DNA of 64,000 bases from Streptomyces venezuelae (GCF_008642315.1 NZ_CP029192.1:4092001-4156000), one strand, 5' to 3'; shown: positions 10,099-19,271, numbered from the stretch's first letter. A program made the numbers and translations. The notes: generated by a model not told the origin, from the sequence alone.

Positions 10099-11226
10099 TC
10101 AGTCTCCTTTACGGTGCACCCGCGCGACCCAGTCCGCGGGTTTGGCGATCTCCGCCTTCGTGGGCAGCGTGTTCGGCGACGTCCACACGCGGTTGAAGCC
10201 GTCCATGCCGACCTCGTCGACGACGGCGCGCACGAAGCGCTCGCCGTCGCGGTACTGGCGCAGTTTCGCGTCCAGGCCGAGGAGCTTGCGCAGCGCCTGG
10301 TCGAGACGGCTCGCGCCGCGGGCCCTGCGCTGCTGAAACTTCTCCCGGATCTCGCCGACGGACGGCACGACGTCCGGGCCCACGCCGTCCATCACGAAGT
10401 CCGCGTGGCCCTCCAGCAGGGACATCACGGCCGTGAGGCGGGCGAGGATCTCGCGCTGGGCGGGGGTCTGGACGAGCTCGACGAGGGAGCGGCCGCCCTC
10501 GGACTCCTCGCCCTCCGCCGCGTCGGTGCGGCCGCCCGCGAAGGTCTGGGCGGCCTCCCTGACGCGCTCCAGGACCGTCATCGGGTCCACCTCGGTCTCG
10601 CCGAGGAACGACTGGATCTCGGCCTCCAGGTGGTCGCGCAGCCACGGCACGGCGGTGAACTGCGTGCGGTGCGTCTCCTCGTGGAGGCAGACCCAGAGGC
10701 GGAAGTCGTGGGGGTCGACGTCGAGCTCGCGCTCCACGTGCACGATGTTCGGGGCGACCAGGAGGAGCCTGCCGCCGCCGTTCGCTCCCGCGGGGAGGTC
10801 TCGGGTGGCCGGGGCGAACGTCTCGTACTGGCCGAGGACGCGGGAGGCGAGGAACGACAGGAGCATGCCGAGCTCCACGCCCGTCACCTTGCCGCCGACC
10901 GCGCCCAGCACGGCGTTGCCGGTGCCCGTGCGGCGGTCCTGCATCTTGTCGAGGAGGGGCTTGAGGATCTCCCTGAACCCCGCGACGTTCGCCTTCACCC
11001 AGCCGGCCCTGTCCACCACGAGGACCGGGGTGTCGTGGGTGGCCTCCGTCCCCATCCTCGTGAAGGAACGGACGTGTTCCTCCGAGGATTTGGCGTGCCG
11101 GCGGAGCTCCGCGACGACGGCTCGCGCTTCGTCGCGGCTCACTTCCGGGCCCGGCCTCACGAGCCGGGTCGCGGTCGCCACCGCGAGATTCCAGTCGACC
11201 ATCTCGGCACCACCGATGCTCGTCAT
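10099..11226 (-). CDS. zinc-dependent metalloprotease-like protein (DUF2342, F420-associated family)
   Basis: A 375-residue member of the actinobacterial family often labelled coenzyme F420 biosynthesis-associated protein or zicin-like protease. The decisive motif is HEETH at residues 182-186, inside LWVCLHEETHRTQF, matching the zincin HExxH. Downstream LLEGHADFVMDGVG may supply a further ligand, with GH followed by D. The N-terminus MVDWNLAVATATRLVRPGP is family-typical. It lies next to tilS and dacB in Streptomyces as I recall. The protease function is inferred from the motif, and no substrate is known. There is no signal peptide, so it is presumably cytosolic. Confidence 0.9.
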   Translation of the reverse strand: MTSIGGAEMVDWNLAVATATRLVRPGPEVSRDEARAVVAELRRHAKSSEEHVRSFTRMGTEATHDTPVLVVDRAGWVKANVAGFREILKPLLDKMQDRRTGTGNAVLGAVGGKVTGVELGMLLSFLASRVLGQYETFAPATRDLPAGANGGGRLLLVAPNIVHVERELDVDPHDFRLWVCLHEETHRTQFTAVPWLRDHLEAEIQSFLGETEVDPMTVLERVREAAQTFAGGRTDAAEGEESEGGRSLVELVQTPAQREILARLTAVMSLLEGHADFVMDGVGPDVVPSVGEIREKFQQRRARGASRLDQALRKLLGLDAKLRQYRDGERFVRAVVDEVGMDGFNRVWTSPNTLPTKAEIAKPADWVARVHRKGD

Positions 11227-11363
11227 GCGCTCAACGGTACGTGCTGGCTCCCTCCTGTGGAGGGGCTGGCACCCCTGACATTGCCCTGGAGCCTGCCCCT
11301 AGGGCCCGGGTGGGGCGGATGGCCCCGGTGTTCATGTACGGGTGGGTGGGGGTTGCTCGCGCC

Positions 11364-11767
11364 GGGCTCGGCGAGGCAGTCACCCCCTCGGCCGCGGGTG
11401 AGTGGGGGTTGCTCGCGCAGTTCCCCGCGCCCCTTTGCGGCGAGACCTGGGCGTCGGACGTTCAGGGCTCGGCGAGGCAGTCACCCCCTCGGCCGCGGGT
11501 GGGCGGGGGTTGCTCGCGCCGTTCCCCGCGCCCCCTTGCGGCGAGACCTGGGCGTCGGCCGTACAGGGCTCGGCGAGGCAGTCACCCCCTCGGCCGCGGG
11601 TGGGCGGGGGTTGCTCGCGCCGTTCCCCGCGCCCCCTTGCGGCGAGACCTGGGCGTCGGCCGTACAGGGCTCGGCGAGGCAGTCACCCCCTCGGCCGCGG
11701 GTGAGTGGGGGTTGCTCGCGCAGTTCCCCGCGCCCCTTTGCGGCGAGACCTGGGCGTCGGACGTTCA
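11364..11767. repeat. four exact-length 101-bp tandem repeats between the DUF2342 gene and dacB
   Basis: Units begin GGGCTCGGCGAGGCAG at 11364, 11465, 11566 and 11667, with a broken fifth at 11768. A further partial copy (GGGGGTTGCTCGCGCC) lies just before the first. Each unit holds GTTCCCCGCGCCCC, a sequence I recall as a common dispersed intergenic repeat of Streptomyces. Units 1 and 4 are identical to each other, and so are 2 and 3; the two types differ at six linked positions. The 583-bp interval 11227-11809 holds nothing else I can recognise as a gene; open frames through it shift at each unit because 101 is not divisible by three. Confidence 0.93.
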
Positions 11768-11809
11768 GGGCTCGGCGAGCAGTTCTCGGATCGGCGAAGA
11801 GTCTTGCGC

Positions 11810-13357
11810 TCAGCGGCAGCCGCAGTTCGCCACTGTTGAGGCCATGTGGTCCAGGGCCTTCTGGGCCGATTGGGGGTCCGTCGTGCCCGTGGTCATGAAG
11901 GCGAAGACCAAGAGGCGGCCGTCCGCGTCCACCACCGTTCCCGCGAGGCTGTTCACGCCGGTCAGCGTGCCTGTCTTGGCGCGGACCACGCCCGTGCCCG
12001 GGGAGTCCTTGGGGTAGCGGTCGACGAGCGTGCCGGTGAAGCCCGCCACGGGCAGGCCCGTGACGACCGAGCGCAGTTCGGGGCGGCCCGGGTCCGCCGC
12101 GTGGTCCAGGAGCGCGGCGAGGAGCTCCGCGGAGACGCGGTCGGCGCGGTCCAGGCCGCTGCCGTCGGCGAACTTCGTGCCGGAGAGGGGGAGCTTCTGC
12201 TCGGAGAGGGTGTCGCGCACCGCCTTGCCCGCGCCGTCGAAGCTCGCCGGCTCCTTCGCGGCGATCGCCGCCTGGCGGGCCAGCGCCTCGGCGATGTCGT
12301 TGTCGCTGTGCGTCAGCATCCGCTCGACCAGGGCCGACAGCGGCGGCGACTCGACCTTCGCCAGGGACTCGGCGCGGTCCGATGCCTTGGAGGGGCCCGG
12401 GGTCGCCTCGGGGGGCGTCGACGTGTCGATGCCCTTGTCGCGGAGGAACTGCGCGAACTTCCTCGTCGCCTCGCCCGCCGGGTCGGCCGTGCGCGGTGCG
12501 GGGCCGCTCGTGGAGTCGTCGAGGCGGCCCTCGTCGGCCATGAGCGCGCTGACCGGCGTGATGTTCTCGTTCGGGCCGATCGGGTGCTGCACGGGTCCGG
12601 AGTACAGCGACGTGTCGTACGAGAGTTTGATCTTGTCGATGCCGCGGCTCTTGAGGGCGCGTGCCGTGTCCTCGGCGAGGGTGCGCAGGCTCGCCGCCGT
12701 GTCCGTGTAGCGGCCGTCCTTGCGGGCGGTGAGCGTGGGGTCGCCACCGCCCACCAGGACGACGTCGGGCGTCCCGGACGCGTCGGACTCGATCACCGTC
12801 TTCGTGGCGATGCGGTGGTCCGGGCCCACCGCGGACAGCGCGGCGACAGCCGTGGCGATCTTGATGGTCGACGCGGGCGTCAGCCCGTCGCCCGCGCTCT
12901 TGCCGTAGACCGGCTTCCCGGAGGCCGCGTCCAGGACGACGGCCGACCGCTTCGGGCCGAGCGCCGGATCCCGCATGAGCGGATCGAGCACCTCCGCCAG
13001 CGCGGAGTCCGTCGGCGCCGGAGCGACGCCCGCGGGCGCCCCGAGTCCGGCGAGCACCGAAGGGGCGCTCGGAGCGGCGTCGGGCTCGCTTCCGGGCGCC
13101 CGACCAGCGTGATCTGCGCCACCCCAGGCCTCCTGGGAAGCGGCCCGGTCCCGCTCCGCCGTACGCTGACCGGAGGAGTCCCAAGGGCCGGCCGCGGCCA
13201 CCGCCCCGGCCGCGATGACCAGGCCGAAGGCGGCGGACCCAGCTGTGAGCTGCCAGGTCGTGAGCTTCCCGGAGAACCCGGAGAGCTTGATGGCGGAAGG
13301 CTTTGCCAGCTGTCTCAAAAGCTGTCGAGGCCGCTGCCAAGGCTTGAGCTCCGGCAC
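11810..13357 (-). CDS. dacB: D-alanyl-D-alanine carboxypeptidase/endopeptidase (PBP4, peptidase S13)
   Basis: Cleaves the terminal D-Ala of peptidoglycan stem peptides and/or cross-links outside the membrane. The 515-residue protein has a basic cytosolic start, one hydrophobic segment near residues 38-57 (LTAGSAAFGLVIAAGAVAAAG) acting as anchor or uncleaved signal, a Ser/Pro/Ala-rich linker to about 115, then the penicillin-binding domain. The catalytic motifs are STIK at 163-166, SDN at 351-353 and KTG at 461-463. The large insert between the first two is typical of PBP4. The start is GTG, with AAAGGGG nine bases upstream. It is divergent from ppa with an 85-bp shared promoter region. Confidence 0.95.
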   Translation of the reverse strand: MPELKPWQRPRQLLRQLAKPSAIKLSGFSGKLTTWQLTAGSAAFGLVIAAGAVAAAGPWDSSGQRTAERDRAASQEAWGGADHAGRAPGSEPDAAPSAPSVLAGLGAPAGVAPAPTDSALAEVLDPLMRDPALGPKRSAVVLDAASGKPVYGKSAGDGLTPASTIKIATAVAALSAVGPDHRIATKTVIESDASGTPDVVLVGGGDPTLTARKDGRYTDTAASLRTLAEDTARALKSRGIDKIKLSYDTSLYSGPVQHPIGPNENITPVSALMADEGRLDDSTSGPAPRTADPAGEATRKFAQFLRDKGIDTSTPPEATPGPSKASDRAESLAKVESPPLSALVERMLTHSDNDIAEALARQAAIAAKEPASFDGAGKAVRDTLSEQKLPLSGTKFADGSGLDRADRVSAELLAALLDHAADPGRPELRSVVTGLPVAGFTGTLVDRYPKDSPGTGVVRAKTGTLTGVNSLAGTVVDADGRLLVFAFMTTGTTDPQSAQKALDHMASTVANCGCR

Positions 13358-13442
13358 GACGACCAGCCCCTTTCGCGATCACACATCTGCGTGAGGGACA
13401 CTTAATCACCCGAAGTATGTGCTGATCATGGAGGAGCCACCC

Positions 13443-13934
13443 GTGGAGTTCGACGTCACCATCGAGATTCCGAAGGGTTCGCGGAACAAGTACGAGGTGG
13501 ACCACGAGACCGGCCGGATCCGTCTGGACCGTCGCCTCTTCACGTCGACCAGCTACCCCGCGGACTACGGCTTCGTCGAGAACACCCTCGGCGAGGACGG
13601 TGACCCGCTGGACGCCCTGGTCATCCTGGACGAGCCGACCTTCCCGGGCTGCCTCATCAAGTGCCGCGCGATCGGCATGTTCCGGATGACCGACGAGGCG
13701 GGCGGCGACGACAAGCTGCTCTGCGTGCCGGCCTCCGACCCGCGCGTGGAGCACCTGCGCGACATTCACCACGTCTCCGAGTTCGACCGCCTGGAGATCC
13801 AGCACTTCTTCGAGGTCTACAAGGACCTGGAGCCCGGCAAGTCCGTCGAGGGCGCCGACTGGGTCGGCCGCGCGGACGCCGAGGCCGAGATCGAGCGTTC
13901 CTACAAGCGCTTCAAGGACGAGGGCGGCCACTGA
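13443..13934 (+). CDS. ppa: inorganic pyrophosphatase
   Basis: Soluble family I enzyme hydrolysing pyrophosphate to phosphate and so driving biosynthetic reactions. The 163 residues hold [40 protein letters not shown] with the conserved Asp metal ligands, and KDLEPGK near the end. The GTG at 13443 follows GGAGGAG at a six-base spacing, which decides it over the ATG eight codons upstream. A strong hairpin follows the gene. A membrane pyrophosphatase (hppA) lies 44 kb away, so the cell has both routes. Confidence 0.97.
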   Translation: MEFDVTIEIPKGSRNKYEVDHETGRIRLDRRLFTSTSYPADYGFVENTLGEDGDPLDALVILDEPTFPGCLIKCRAIGMFRMTDEAGGDDKLLCVPASDPRVEHLRDIHHVSEFDRLEIQHFFEVYKDLEPGKSVEGADWVGRADAEAEIERSYKRFKDEGGH

Positions 13935-13948
13935 GCCACTCGCCCCGG

Positions 13949-13984
13949 ACGGGCCGCGCGACCCAAGGGGGTCACGCGGCCCGT
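13949..13984 (+). terminator. hairpin terminator after ppa
   Basis: A 16-base stem with one mismatch begins ACGGGCCGCG; the loop is AAGG and the 3' arm ends CGCGGCCCGT. It lies 14 bp after the ppa stop. There is no T-run, as is usual in this genus. Confidence 0.8.
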
Positions 13985-14052
13985 TCGTGTATCTGTGCCC
14001 ATACTGGCCATACGGAGGGTGCGTACGAGTCGTATGAAAAGTGAGGGCATCA

Positions 14053-15726
14053 GTGGCCGAGCAGGAGGCCGAGGACCGCAAGCCGCAGTCGGACGAAGCA
14101 CGCAGCGCGTTCGTGCAGCCCAGCGGTGTGGTGGCGCAGCCACCGGCCCCTGAGGACGAGTCCCAGACGACGTCCGAGTTCGCCATCCCCACCGGTCTCG
14201 CGACCCCGTCGACGACGACGCAGGAGACCGAGAAGTCGGCGTTCACCACGCCGCACACCTACACCTCCCGCAACGCCCCGCAGGCCTTCACGCCCGCGCA
14301 GGGCATACCCCTGGTGAAGCTCACCAAGGACGTGCCGTGGCAGGACCAAATGCGCACGATGCTGCGCATGCCGGTCACCGAGCGGCCCGCTCCGGAGCCC
14401 GCGCAGAAGCAGGAGGACGAAACCGGTCCCGCCGTGCCGCGCGTGCTCGACCTGACGCTGCGTATCGGCGAGCTGCTGCTCGCGGGCGGTGAGGGCGCCG
14501 AGGACGTGGAGGCGGCGATGTTCGCCGTCTGCCGCTCGTACGGACTCGACCGCTGCGAGCCGAACGTGACGTTCACGCTCCTGTCGATCTCGCACCAGCC
14601 CTCCCTGGTCGACGACCCGGTCACGGCCTCCAGGACGGTGCGCAGGCGCGGCACCGACTACACGCGTCTCGCGGCGGTCTTCCACCTGGTGGACGACATC
14701 AGCGACCCGGAGCTCGAGATCTCCCTGGAGGAGGCCTACCGGCGGCTCGCGGGCATTCGGCGTAACCGTCACCCCTATCCCGGCTGGGCCCTCACGGCCG
14801 CCAGCGGGCTCCTCGCGGGCTCCGCTTCGGTGCTCGTGGGCGGTGGCGCGCTGGTCTTCCTGGTGGCCGCCGTGGGCGCGATGCTCGGCGACCGGCTCGC
14901 CTGGCTGTGCGCGGGACGCGGGCTGCCGGAGTTCTACCAGTTCGTGGGCGCCGCGATGCCGCCCGCCGGGATGGGTGTGGCGCTCAGCTTCGTGCACACC
15001 GAGGCGTCCATGGCGTCGGCGGTCATCACCGGTGGGCTCTTCGCGCTGATCCCGGGGCGGGCCCTGGTGGCGGGCGTCCAGGACGGTCTGACCGGCTACT
15101 ACATCACCGCGGCCGCACGTCTCCTGGAGGTCATGTACCTCATCGTGGGCATCGTCTGCGGTGTGCTGCTCGTGCTGTCGCTCGGCGTCATGCTCGACGC
15201 GACGAACCTGACCCCGGAGACGAAGTTCGGTGTGACGTCGTCGCGGCCGGTCATCCAGATCCTGGCGTCGATGGCGCTGAGTCTGGCCTTCGCGATCCTG
15301 CTTCAGCAGGAACGTAACACCGTGCTGATGGTGACCCTCAACGGCGGCATCGCCTGGGTGATGTTCGGCGCCCTTGCGCAGACGCCGCTCGAACTGTCGC
15401 CCGTGGCCGCGACGGCCATCGCGGCCGGTCTGGTGGGCCTGTTCGGGCAGCTCTTCTCGCGGTACCGGTTCGCGTCCTCACTGCCGTACGTCACCGCGGC
15501 GATCGGCCCGCTGCTGCCCGGTAGCGCCACGTACTTCGGGCTGCTCGCGCTGGCGCAGAACGACCTGAACACGGGCATGAACTCGCTCACCAAGGCCGTC
15601 GCGACGGCCCTGGCCATCGCGATCGGCGTGAACCTGGGAAGCGAGGTCTCCCGGCTGATCCTGAAGGTGCCGGGCGCGACCTCGGCGGTGAACCGCCGCG
15701 CGGCCAAGCGGACGCGCGGCTTCTAA
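14053..15726 (+). CDS. threonine/serine exporter family protein (ThrE-like, DUF1212 plus DUF3815)
   Basis: A 557-residue membrane protein. Residues 1 to about 130 are polar and disordered. The DUF1212 part follows (LRIGELLLAGGEGAEDVEAAMFAVCRSYGL through FHLVDDISD), and then roughly ten hydrophobic helices beginning around WALTAASGLLAGSASVLVGGG and ending in DUF3815-like segments (LPYVTAAIGPLLPGSATYFG). ThrE of Corynebacterium exports threonine and serine; the substrate here is inferred. The start is the GTG at 14053, with GAGGG five bases upstream; another GTG at 14041 is in frame. It follows ppa and is convergent with the DedA gene. Confidence 0.9.
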   Translation: MAEQEAEDRKPQSDEARSAFVQPSGVVAQPPAPEDESQTTSEFAIPTGLATPSTTTQETEKSAFTTPHTYTSRNAPQAFTPAQGIPLVKLTKDVPWQDQMRTMLRMPVTERPAPEPAQKQEDETGPAVPRVLDLTLRIGELLLAGGEGAEDVEAAMFAVCRSYGLDRCEPNVTFTLLSISHQPSLVDDPVTASRTVRRRGTDYTRLAAVFHLVDDISDPELEISLEEAYRRLAGIRRNRHPYPGWALTAASGLLAGSASVLVGGGALVFLVAAVGAMLGDRLAWLCAGRGLPEFYQFVGAAMPPAGMGVALSFVHTEASMASAVITGGLFALIPGRALVAGVQDGLTGYYITAAARLLEVMYLIVGIVCGVLLVLSLGVMLDATNLTPETKFGVTSSRPVIQILASMALSLAFAILLQQERNTVLMVTLNGGIAWVMFGALAQTPLELSPVAATAIAAGLVGLFGQLFSRYRFASSLPYVTAAIGPLLPGSATYFGLLALAQNDLNTGMNSLTKAVATALAIAIGVNLGSEVSRLILKVPGATSAVNRRAAKRTRGF

Positions 15727-15756
15727 GGCCTTGCAGGCCGCCTGCGACGGCGCGCG

Positions 15757-16455
15757 TCAGCGCTTGGCGTGGCGGCCGCGCTGCTGGCCGGGGGGCGTGC
15801 CCGGGGCGCCCGCGCCCTCGACGGACGCGGCCTTCTTGGACTTGCTGCGCGCCCGCAGGAACTCGATGGCGATCGGCACCACCGAGACGAGGACGATCAG
15901 GATGAGGATCGCCTCGATGTTCTTGTGCACGAACTCGATGTTGCCGAGCCAGGCGCCGAGCAGCGTGACGCCCGCGCCCCACATGACGCCGCCGATGATG
16001 TTGAACGTGATGAACGAGCGGTACCGCATGCCGGAGACGCCGGCGATGATCGGCGTGAAGGTGCGCACGATCGGCACGAAGCGGGCCAGGACCAGGGACT
16101 TCGGGCCGTACTTCTCGAAGAAGTCGTGGGCCTTGACCACGTTCTCCTGCTTGAAGAGCTTGGAGTCCGGGCGGTTGAAGAGCGAGGGGCCGACCTTCTT
16201 GCCGAACAGATAGCCCGCCTGGTCACCGAGGATCGCGGCCACGCAGATCAGCAGGCAGGCCAGCCACAGCGGGGTGTCCAGCTTGTTCGTGGTGATCAGC
16301 AGACCCGTGGTGAACAGCAGCGAGTCACCGGGCAGGAAGAAGCCGATGAGCAGGCCCGACTCGGCGAAGACGATCACCAGCAGGCCCCAGAGGCCGAACT
16401 GGTTGAGCAGGTAATCCGGATCCAACCAGCTTGGTCCGAGCGCAAGCGTCGTCAC
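15757..16455 (-). CDS. DedA family membrane protein
   Basis: A 232-residue DedA/SNARE-associated protein; the family is linked to membrane lipid recycling and envelope homeostasis. The start is the GTG of VTTLALGPSWLDPDYL, with CAGGAG nine bases upstream. Motifs are GLLVIVFAESGLLIGFFLPGDSLL with the membrane-embedded acidic residue, GDQAGYLFG, and FVPIVRTFTPIIAGVSGM..R.F with the conserved arginines. Helices then follow, and the C-terminus is basic and Gly-rich (PGQQRGRHAKR). The gene order between the exporter and tipA matches Streptomyces as I recall. The transported species is not predictable from sequence. Confidence 0.92.
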   Translation of the reverse strand: MTTLALGPSWLDPDYLLNQFGLWGLLVIVFAESGLLIGFFLPGDSLLFTTGLLITTNKLDTPLWLACLLICVAAILGDQAGYLFGKKVGPSLFNRPDSKLFKQENVVKAHDFFEKYGPKSLVLARFVPIVRTFTPIIAGVSGMRYRSFITFNIIGGVMWGAGVTLLGAWLGNIEFVHKNIEAILILIVLVSVVPIAIEFLRARSKSKKAASVEGAGAPGTPPGQQRGRHAKR

Positions 16456-16602
16456 GGTTCCGGGCTCCTGAGGGGTGAGGGGGCGGGGCGGCGGCAGGTG
16501 CAGCCCCCCAAATTTATCAACGCGGGGCGGCCCGCCCAGGTTCCAGTGCCCCTCTCCCGCCGCACTGTGCGACAACTGGGACATAGCCGGGCCGCACGCG
16601 CC

Positions 16603-17361
16603 TCACCCGTTGCGTGCCGCGTTCGCGAGGATCGCGTCCCGCAGGTACTCCGCGAGGCCGGGCCTGATGGCTTCGTAGAAGGCCGTGAAGCGCTCGTCGG
16701 CCACGTACATCTCACCGAGACAGGTGTGCATCTCGTGCGAGCAGGTGTAGTGGTTCGCCGTGATGAAGAGGCGGTGCTCCTCCGCGGCGTCCATGGCCTC
16801 CTCGGAGTCCGCGGGCACGCCGCGGCCGAGCAGCTCGCCCACGCGCGCGTGGACCGCGTTGAACTCGTCGTTGATCCGCTTCCAGTCGTCCTTTGTGTAC
16901 GTGGCGGCCTTGCGCTGCGACTCGCGGTAGGCCTCCGTGTCGCCCCAGCGCTGCTCGACCTCGTCCGCGTACTGGTCGGGATCGTGGTCTCCGAAGACCT
17001 CGAACTTCTCCTCGGGCGTGAGGTTGATGCCCATCTTCTTCGCCTCCATGGCGGTCTCGACGGCGGCGGCCATCTCCTGGAGCCGGTGGATCCGCGCGGT
17101 CAGCAGGTCGTGCTGGCGGCGCAGGTGGTCCCGCGGGTCCGTGTCCGGGTCGTCCAGGAGGGCCGCCACCTCGTCGAGGGGGAAGCCGAGCTCTCTGTAG
17201 AACAGAATCTGCTGGAGCCGGTCGAGGTCGTCGTCGCTGTAGCGCCGGTGACCCGCGTGGCTGCGCCCGCCGGGCACGAGCAGGCCGATCTCGTCGTAGT
17301 GGTGCAGCGTGCGCACGGTCACTCCGGCGAATGCGGCGACCTGTCCCACGGAGTAGCTCAT
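16603..17361 (-). CDS. tipA: TipA-type MerR family transcriptional activator
   Basis: A 252-residue regulator, the same length class as TipAL of S. lividans. Residues 1-70 are the MerR helix-turn-helix (SYSVGQVAAFAGVTVRTLHHYD, then HRRYSDDDLDRLQ), about 75-110 form the dimer coiled coil, and the rest is the TipAS antibiotic-recognition domain. The latter contains YTCSHEMHTCLGEMYVADERF; the first Cys aligns with the residue that binds thiopeptides covalently in TipA. An AAGAAGGG ribosome site precedes the ATG. Its own promoter has a TipA-like operator (see 17395-17425), so thiopeptide-induced autoactivation is likely. Internal translation of a TipAS form is possible but not tested. Confidence 0.9.
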   Translation of the reverse strand: MSYSVGQVAAFAGVTVRTLHHYDEIGLLVPGGRSHAGHRRYSDDDLDRLQQILFYRELGFPLDEVAALLDDPDTDPRDHLRRQHDLLTARIHRLQEMAAAVETAMEAKKMGINLTPEEKFEVFGDHDPDQYADEVEQRWGDTEAYRESQRKAATYTKDDWKRINDEFNAVHARVGELLGRGVPADSEEAMDAAEEHRLFITANHYTCSHEMHTCLGEMYVADERFTAFYEAIRPGLAEYLRDAILANAARNG

Positions 17362-17394
17362 GGCGTCCGCCCTTCTTCTCTCGGTACGCGGATC

Positions 17395-17425
17395 AGCCTG
17401 GGTCCTCACGTCGCGTGAGGTGCAA
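17395..17425 (-). promoter_or_regulatory. tipA-type promoter with MerR operator in a 19-bp spacer
   Basis: On the minus strand TTGCAC (-35) and CAGGCT (-10) are 19 bp apart, the over-long spacing typical of MerR-activated promoters. The spacer region carries CCTCACG-CGA-CGTGAGG, a perfect 7-base dyad with a three-base centre (17404-17420). From memory this closely matches the S. lividans ptipA promoter. The start codon lies 34 bp after the -10. Confidence 0.85.
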
Positions 17426-17448
17426 GTGCGAAAGCCGGGCGGGCGGCG

Positions 17449-18240
17449 CTACCTGCTCAGCGCCGTGAACCTCCGGACCGCCAACGGAAGGAATACCCCC
17501 ACGAGCACCACCGGCCACAGCACCGCCAGGAGCCCCGCGTGTTCCGCGGCCCAGGACGTGCCGGCCACCCCCGGGTCGTTGCCGAAGAGGTCACGGACGG
17601 CCGTGGCCGTCGCCGAGAGCGGGTTCCACTCGACGAGGGCGCCCAGCCAGCCCGGCATGTTCTCCGGGACCGTGAAGGCGTTGGAGAGGAACCCGACCGG
17701 CCACACCAGGATCTGCACGGTCGCCACCAGCTCCGGCCTGCCCGCGACCATCGCCAGCTGAATCCCGAGCCACAGCATCGCGAACCGCAGCATCAGAAGC
17801 AGCCCGACCGCCCCGACGGCCGCCCCGAACGAGCCGTGCCAGCGCCAGCCGATCGCGAGCCCGACCCCCATCATGACCAGGAGCGAGACGAACGACTGGA
17901 GCATGTCGGCGACCGAACGCCCCACCAGGACGGCGCCGTTGGCCATGGGCATGGAGCGGAACCGGTCGATCACGCCCTTGTTGAGGTCCTGGGTGACCGC
18001 GACCATCGTCGCGTCGAGCCCGAAGACCATCGTCAGCGCGAACATGCCGGGCACGAGGAACCCGGCGTACTCCCCCGCGATGCCCTTCCCGCCACCGATC
18101 AGGTAGGCGAACATCAGCAGCAGCATCACCGGGAAGACGAGACCCACCAGGACCTGCACGGGCTGCCGCGCCCAGTGGGCGAGTTCGCGCCGCGTCATCG
18201 TCCAGGAGTCGGTCACGGCCCAGCTGATCGGCGTACTCAC
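17449..18240 (-). CDS. ABC transporter permease, DrrB-like (ABC-2 type)
   Basis: A 263-residue membrane protein with about six hydrophobic segments, for example [51 protein letters not shown] and [21 protein letters not shown]. The [19 protein letters not shown] stretch and [23 protein letters not shown] are typical of daunorubicin-type DrrB permeases. The GTG overlaps the stop of the ATPase gene (GTGA), so the two are coupled. It probably works with that ATPase as a homodimeric exporter of drugs or hydrophobic metabolites. The substrate is unknown. Confidence 0.92.
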   Translation of the reverse strand: MSTPISWAVTDSWTMTRRELAHWARQPVQVLVGLVFPVMLLLMFAYLIGGGKGIAGEYAGFLVPGMFALTMVFGLDATMVAVTQDLNKGVIDRFRSMPMANGAVLVGRSVADMLQSFVSLLVMMGVGLAIGWRWHGSFGAAVGAVGLLLMLRFAMLWLGIQLAMVAGRPELVATVQILVWPVGFLSNAFTVPENMPGWLGALVEWNPLSATATAVRDLFGNDPGVAGTSWAAEHAGLLAVLWPVVLVGVFLPLAVRRFTALSR

Positions 18241-19190
18241 ACGGACTCCTTCGTACGTTCCGTCAGGCTCAGGAAGACCTCGTCCAGCGTGGGCCTGCGC
18301 AGCGCCACGTCCTCCGCGTCGATGCCGGCGTCCCGCAGGCCCCGCACGACGGCCGTGAGGGCCTCCATGCGGTCCGTGACGGGCGCGGAGGCCATCCTGC
18401 GGTCCGCGTCCACCGTGGCGCCCGGAGGCAGCACGGCGGCCGCACGCGCCAGTTGGGTGGCGTCCCGGACCACGACGTCGATCCGGTCGCCGCCGAGCTC
18501 CGCCTTGAGGTCGTCCGCCGTGCCCTGAGCGACGACCCGGCCCCCGTCGATCACCGACATGCGGTGGGCCAGCTGATCCGCCTCCTCCAGGTACTGCGTC
18601 GTCAGGAGCACGGTGGTGCCGCCCCCGACCAGCGAGCGCACCGAGTCCCACACCTCGGCGCGGCCGCGCGGATCGAGGCCCGTGGTCGGCTCGTCCAGGA
18701 AGAGCACCTCGGGGTCCGTGACGAGGGACGCCGCGAGATCCAGGCGGCGCCGCATGCCGCCGCTGTACTGCTTGACGGCCTTGCGGCCCGTGTCCGCGAG
18801 ACCGAACCTCTCCAGGAGCTCGTCGGCCCGCACGCGCGCGTGGCGGGCGCCCAGGTGGTGGAGCCGCCCGAACATGTCCAGGTTCTGGCGGCCGCTCAGC
18901 TCCTCGTCCACCGCGGCGTGCTGGCCGAGCAGTCCGATGCGCCTGCGCACCTCGTCGGGCCTGCGCCGCGCGTCGTGCCCCGCGACCTCCACGCGCCCCT
19001 CGTCGGCCCGCAGGAGGGTGGCCAGCATGCGCACCGCCGTGGTCTTGCCCGCCCCGTTCGGTCCGAGCACGCCGTGCACCGTGCCGCGCTCGACCCGCAG
19101 GTCGAGGCCGTTCAGCGCCTTCTTCCCCGCCCCCTTCGATGTCCGCCCGTACGTCTTGTGCGCGCCCTCGACGACGATCGCGTCCGTCAT
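18237..19190 (-). CDS. ABC transporter ATP-binding protein, DrrA-like
   Basis: A 317-residue ATPase powering the adjacent permease. Walker A is GPNGAGKTT, the Q-loop lies in [13 protein letters not shown], the signature is [15 protein letters not shown], Walker B is [13 protein letters not shown], and the switch His is in [15 protein letters not shown] DrrA-type C-terminal extension (DUF4162-like, about residues 240-310) ends in [24 protein letters not shown] precedes the ATG. It is transcribed from the promoter at 19234-19262, flanked by putative PadR operators, which suggests derepression by a ligand of the PadR protein encoded upstream. Confidence 0.94.
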   Translation of the reverse strand: MTDAIVVEGAHKTYGRTSKGAGKKALNGLDLRVERGTVHGVLGPNGAGKTTAVRMLATLLRADEGRVEVAGHDARRRPDEVRRRIGLLGQHAAVDEELSGRQNLDMFGRLHHLGARHARVRADELLERFGLADTGRKAVKQYSGGMRRRLDLAASLVTDPEVLFLDEPTTGLDPRGRAEVWDSVRSLVGGGTTVLLTTQYLEEADQLAHRMSVIDGGRVVAQGTADDLKAELGGDRIDVVVRDATQLARAAAVLPPGATVDADRRMASAPVTDRMEALTAVVRGLRDAGIDAEDVALRRPTLDEVFLSLTERTKESV

Positions 19191-19209
19191 CCGGCTCCCT
19201 CCAGACTCG

Positions 19210-19271
19210 TAGTCAAACTTGACTAGGCAGGCGAAGGTAGCCGAGGCGAGGTCAGTCGTCAAACTTGATTA
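19210..19271 (-). promoter_or_regulatory. ABC operon promoter bracketed by two PadR-type operators
   Basis: On the minus strand TTGACG (plus 19257-19262) and TACCTT (plus 19234-19239) are 17 bp apart, a good promoter. Operator O1 at 19210-19225 is the perfect palindrome TAGTCAAACTTGACTA just downstream of the expected start. Operator O2 at 19256-19271 is the same sequence with two mismatches; it overlaps the -35 box and also the stop codon of the padR gene. Repressor bound to both would block transcription. Confidence 0.75.

Noticed and set aside
11364..11767. CRISPR-like array
   Set aside because: There are no unique spacers; whole units are repeated, and no cas genes are present.
11241..12017. 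Open frames running through the 101-bp repeats as possible repetitive proteins
   Set aside because: The unit is not a multiple of three so the frame changes at each copy, and the frames end inside or antisense to dacB.
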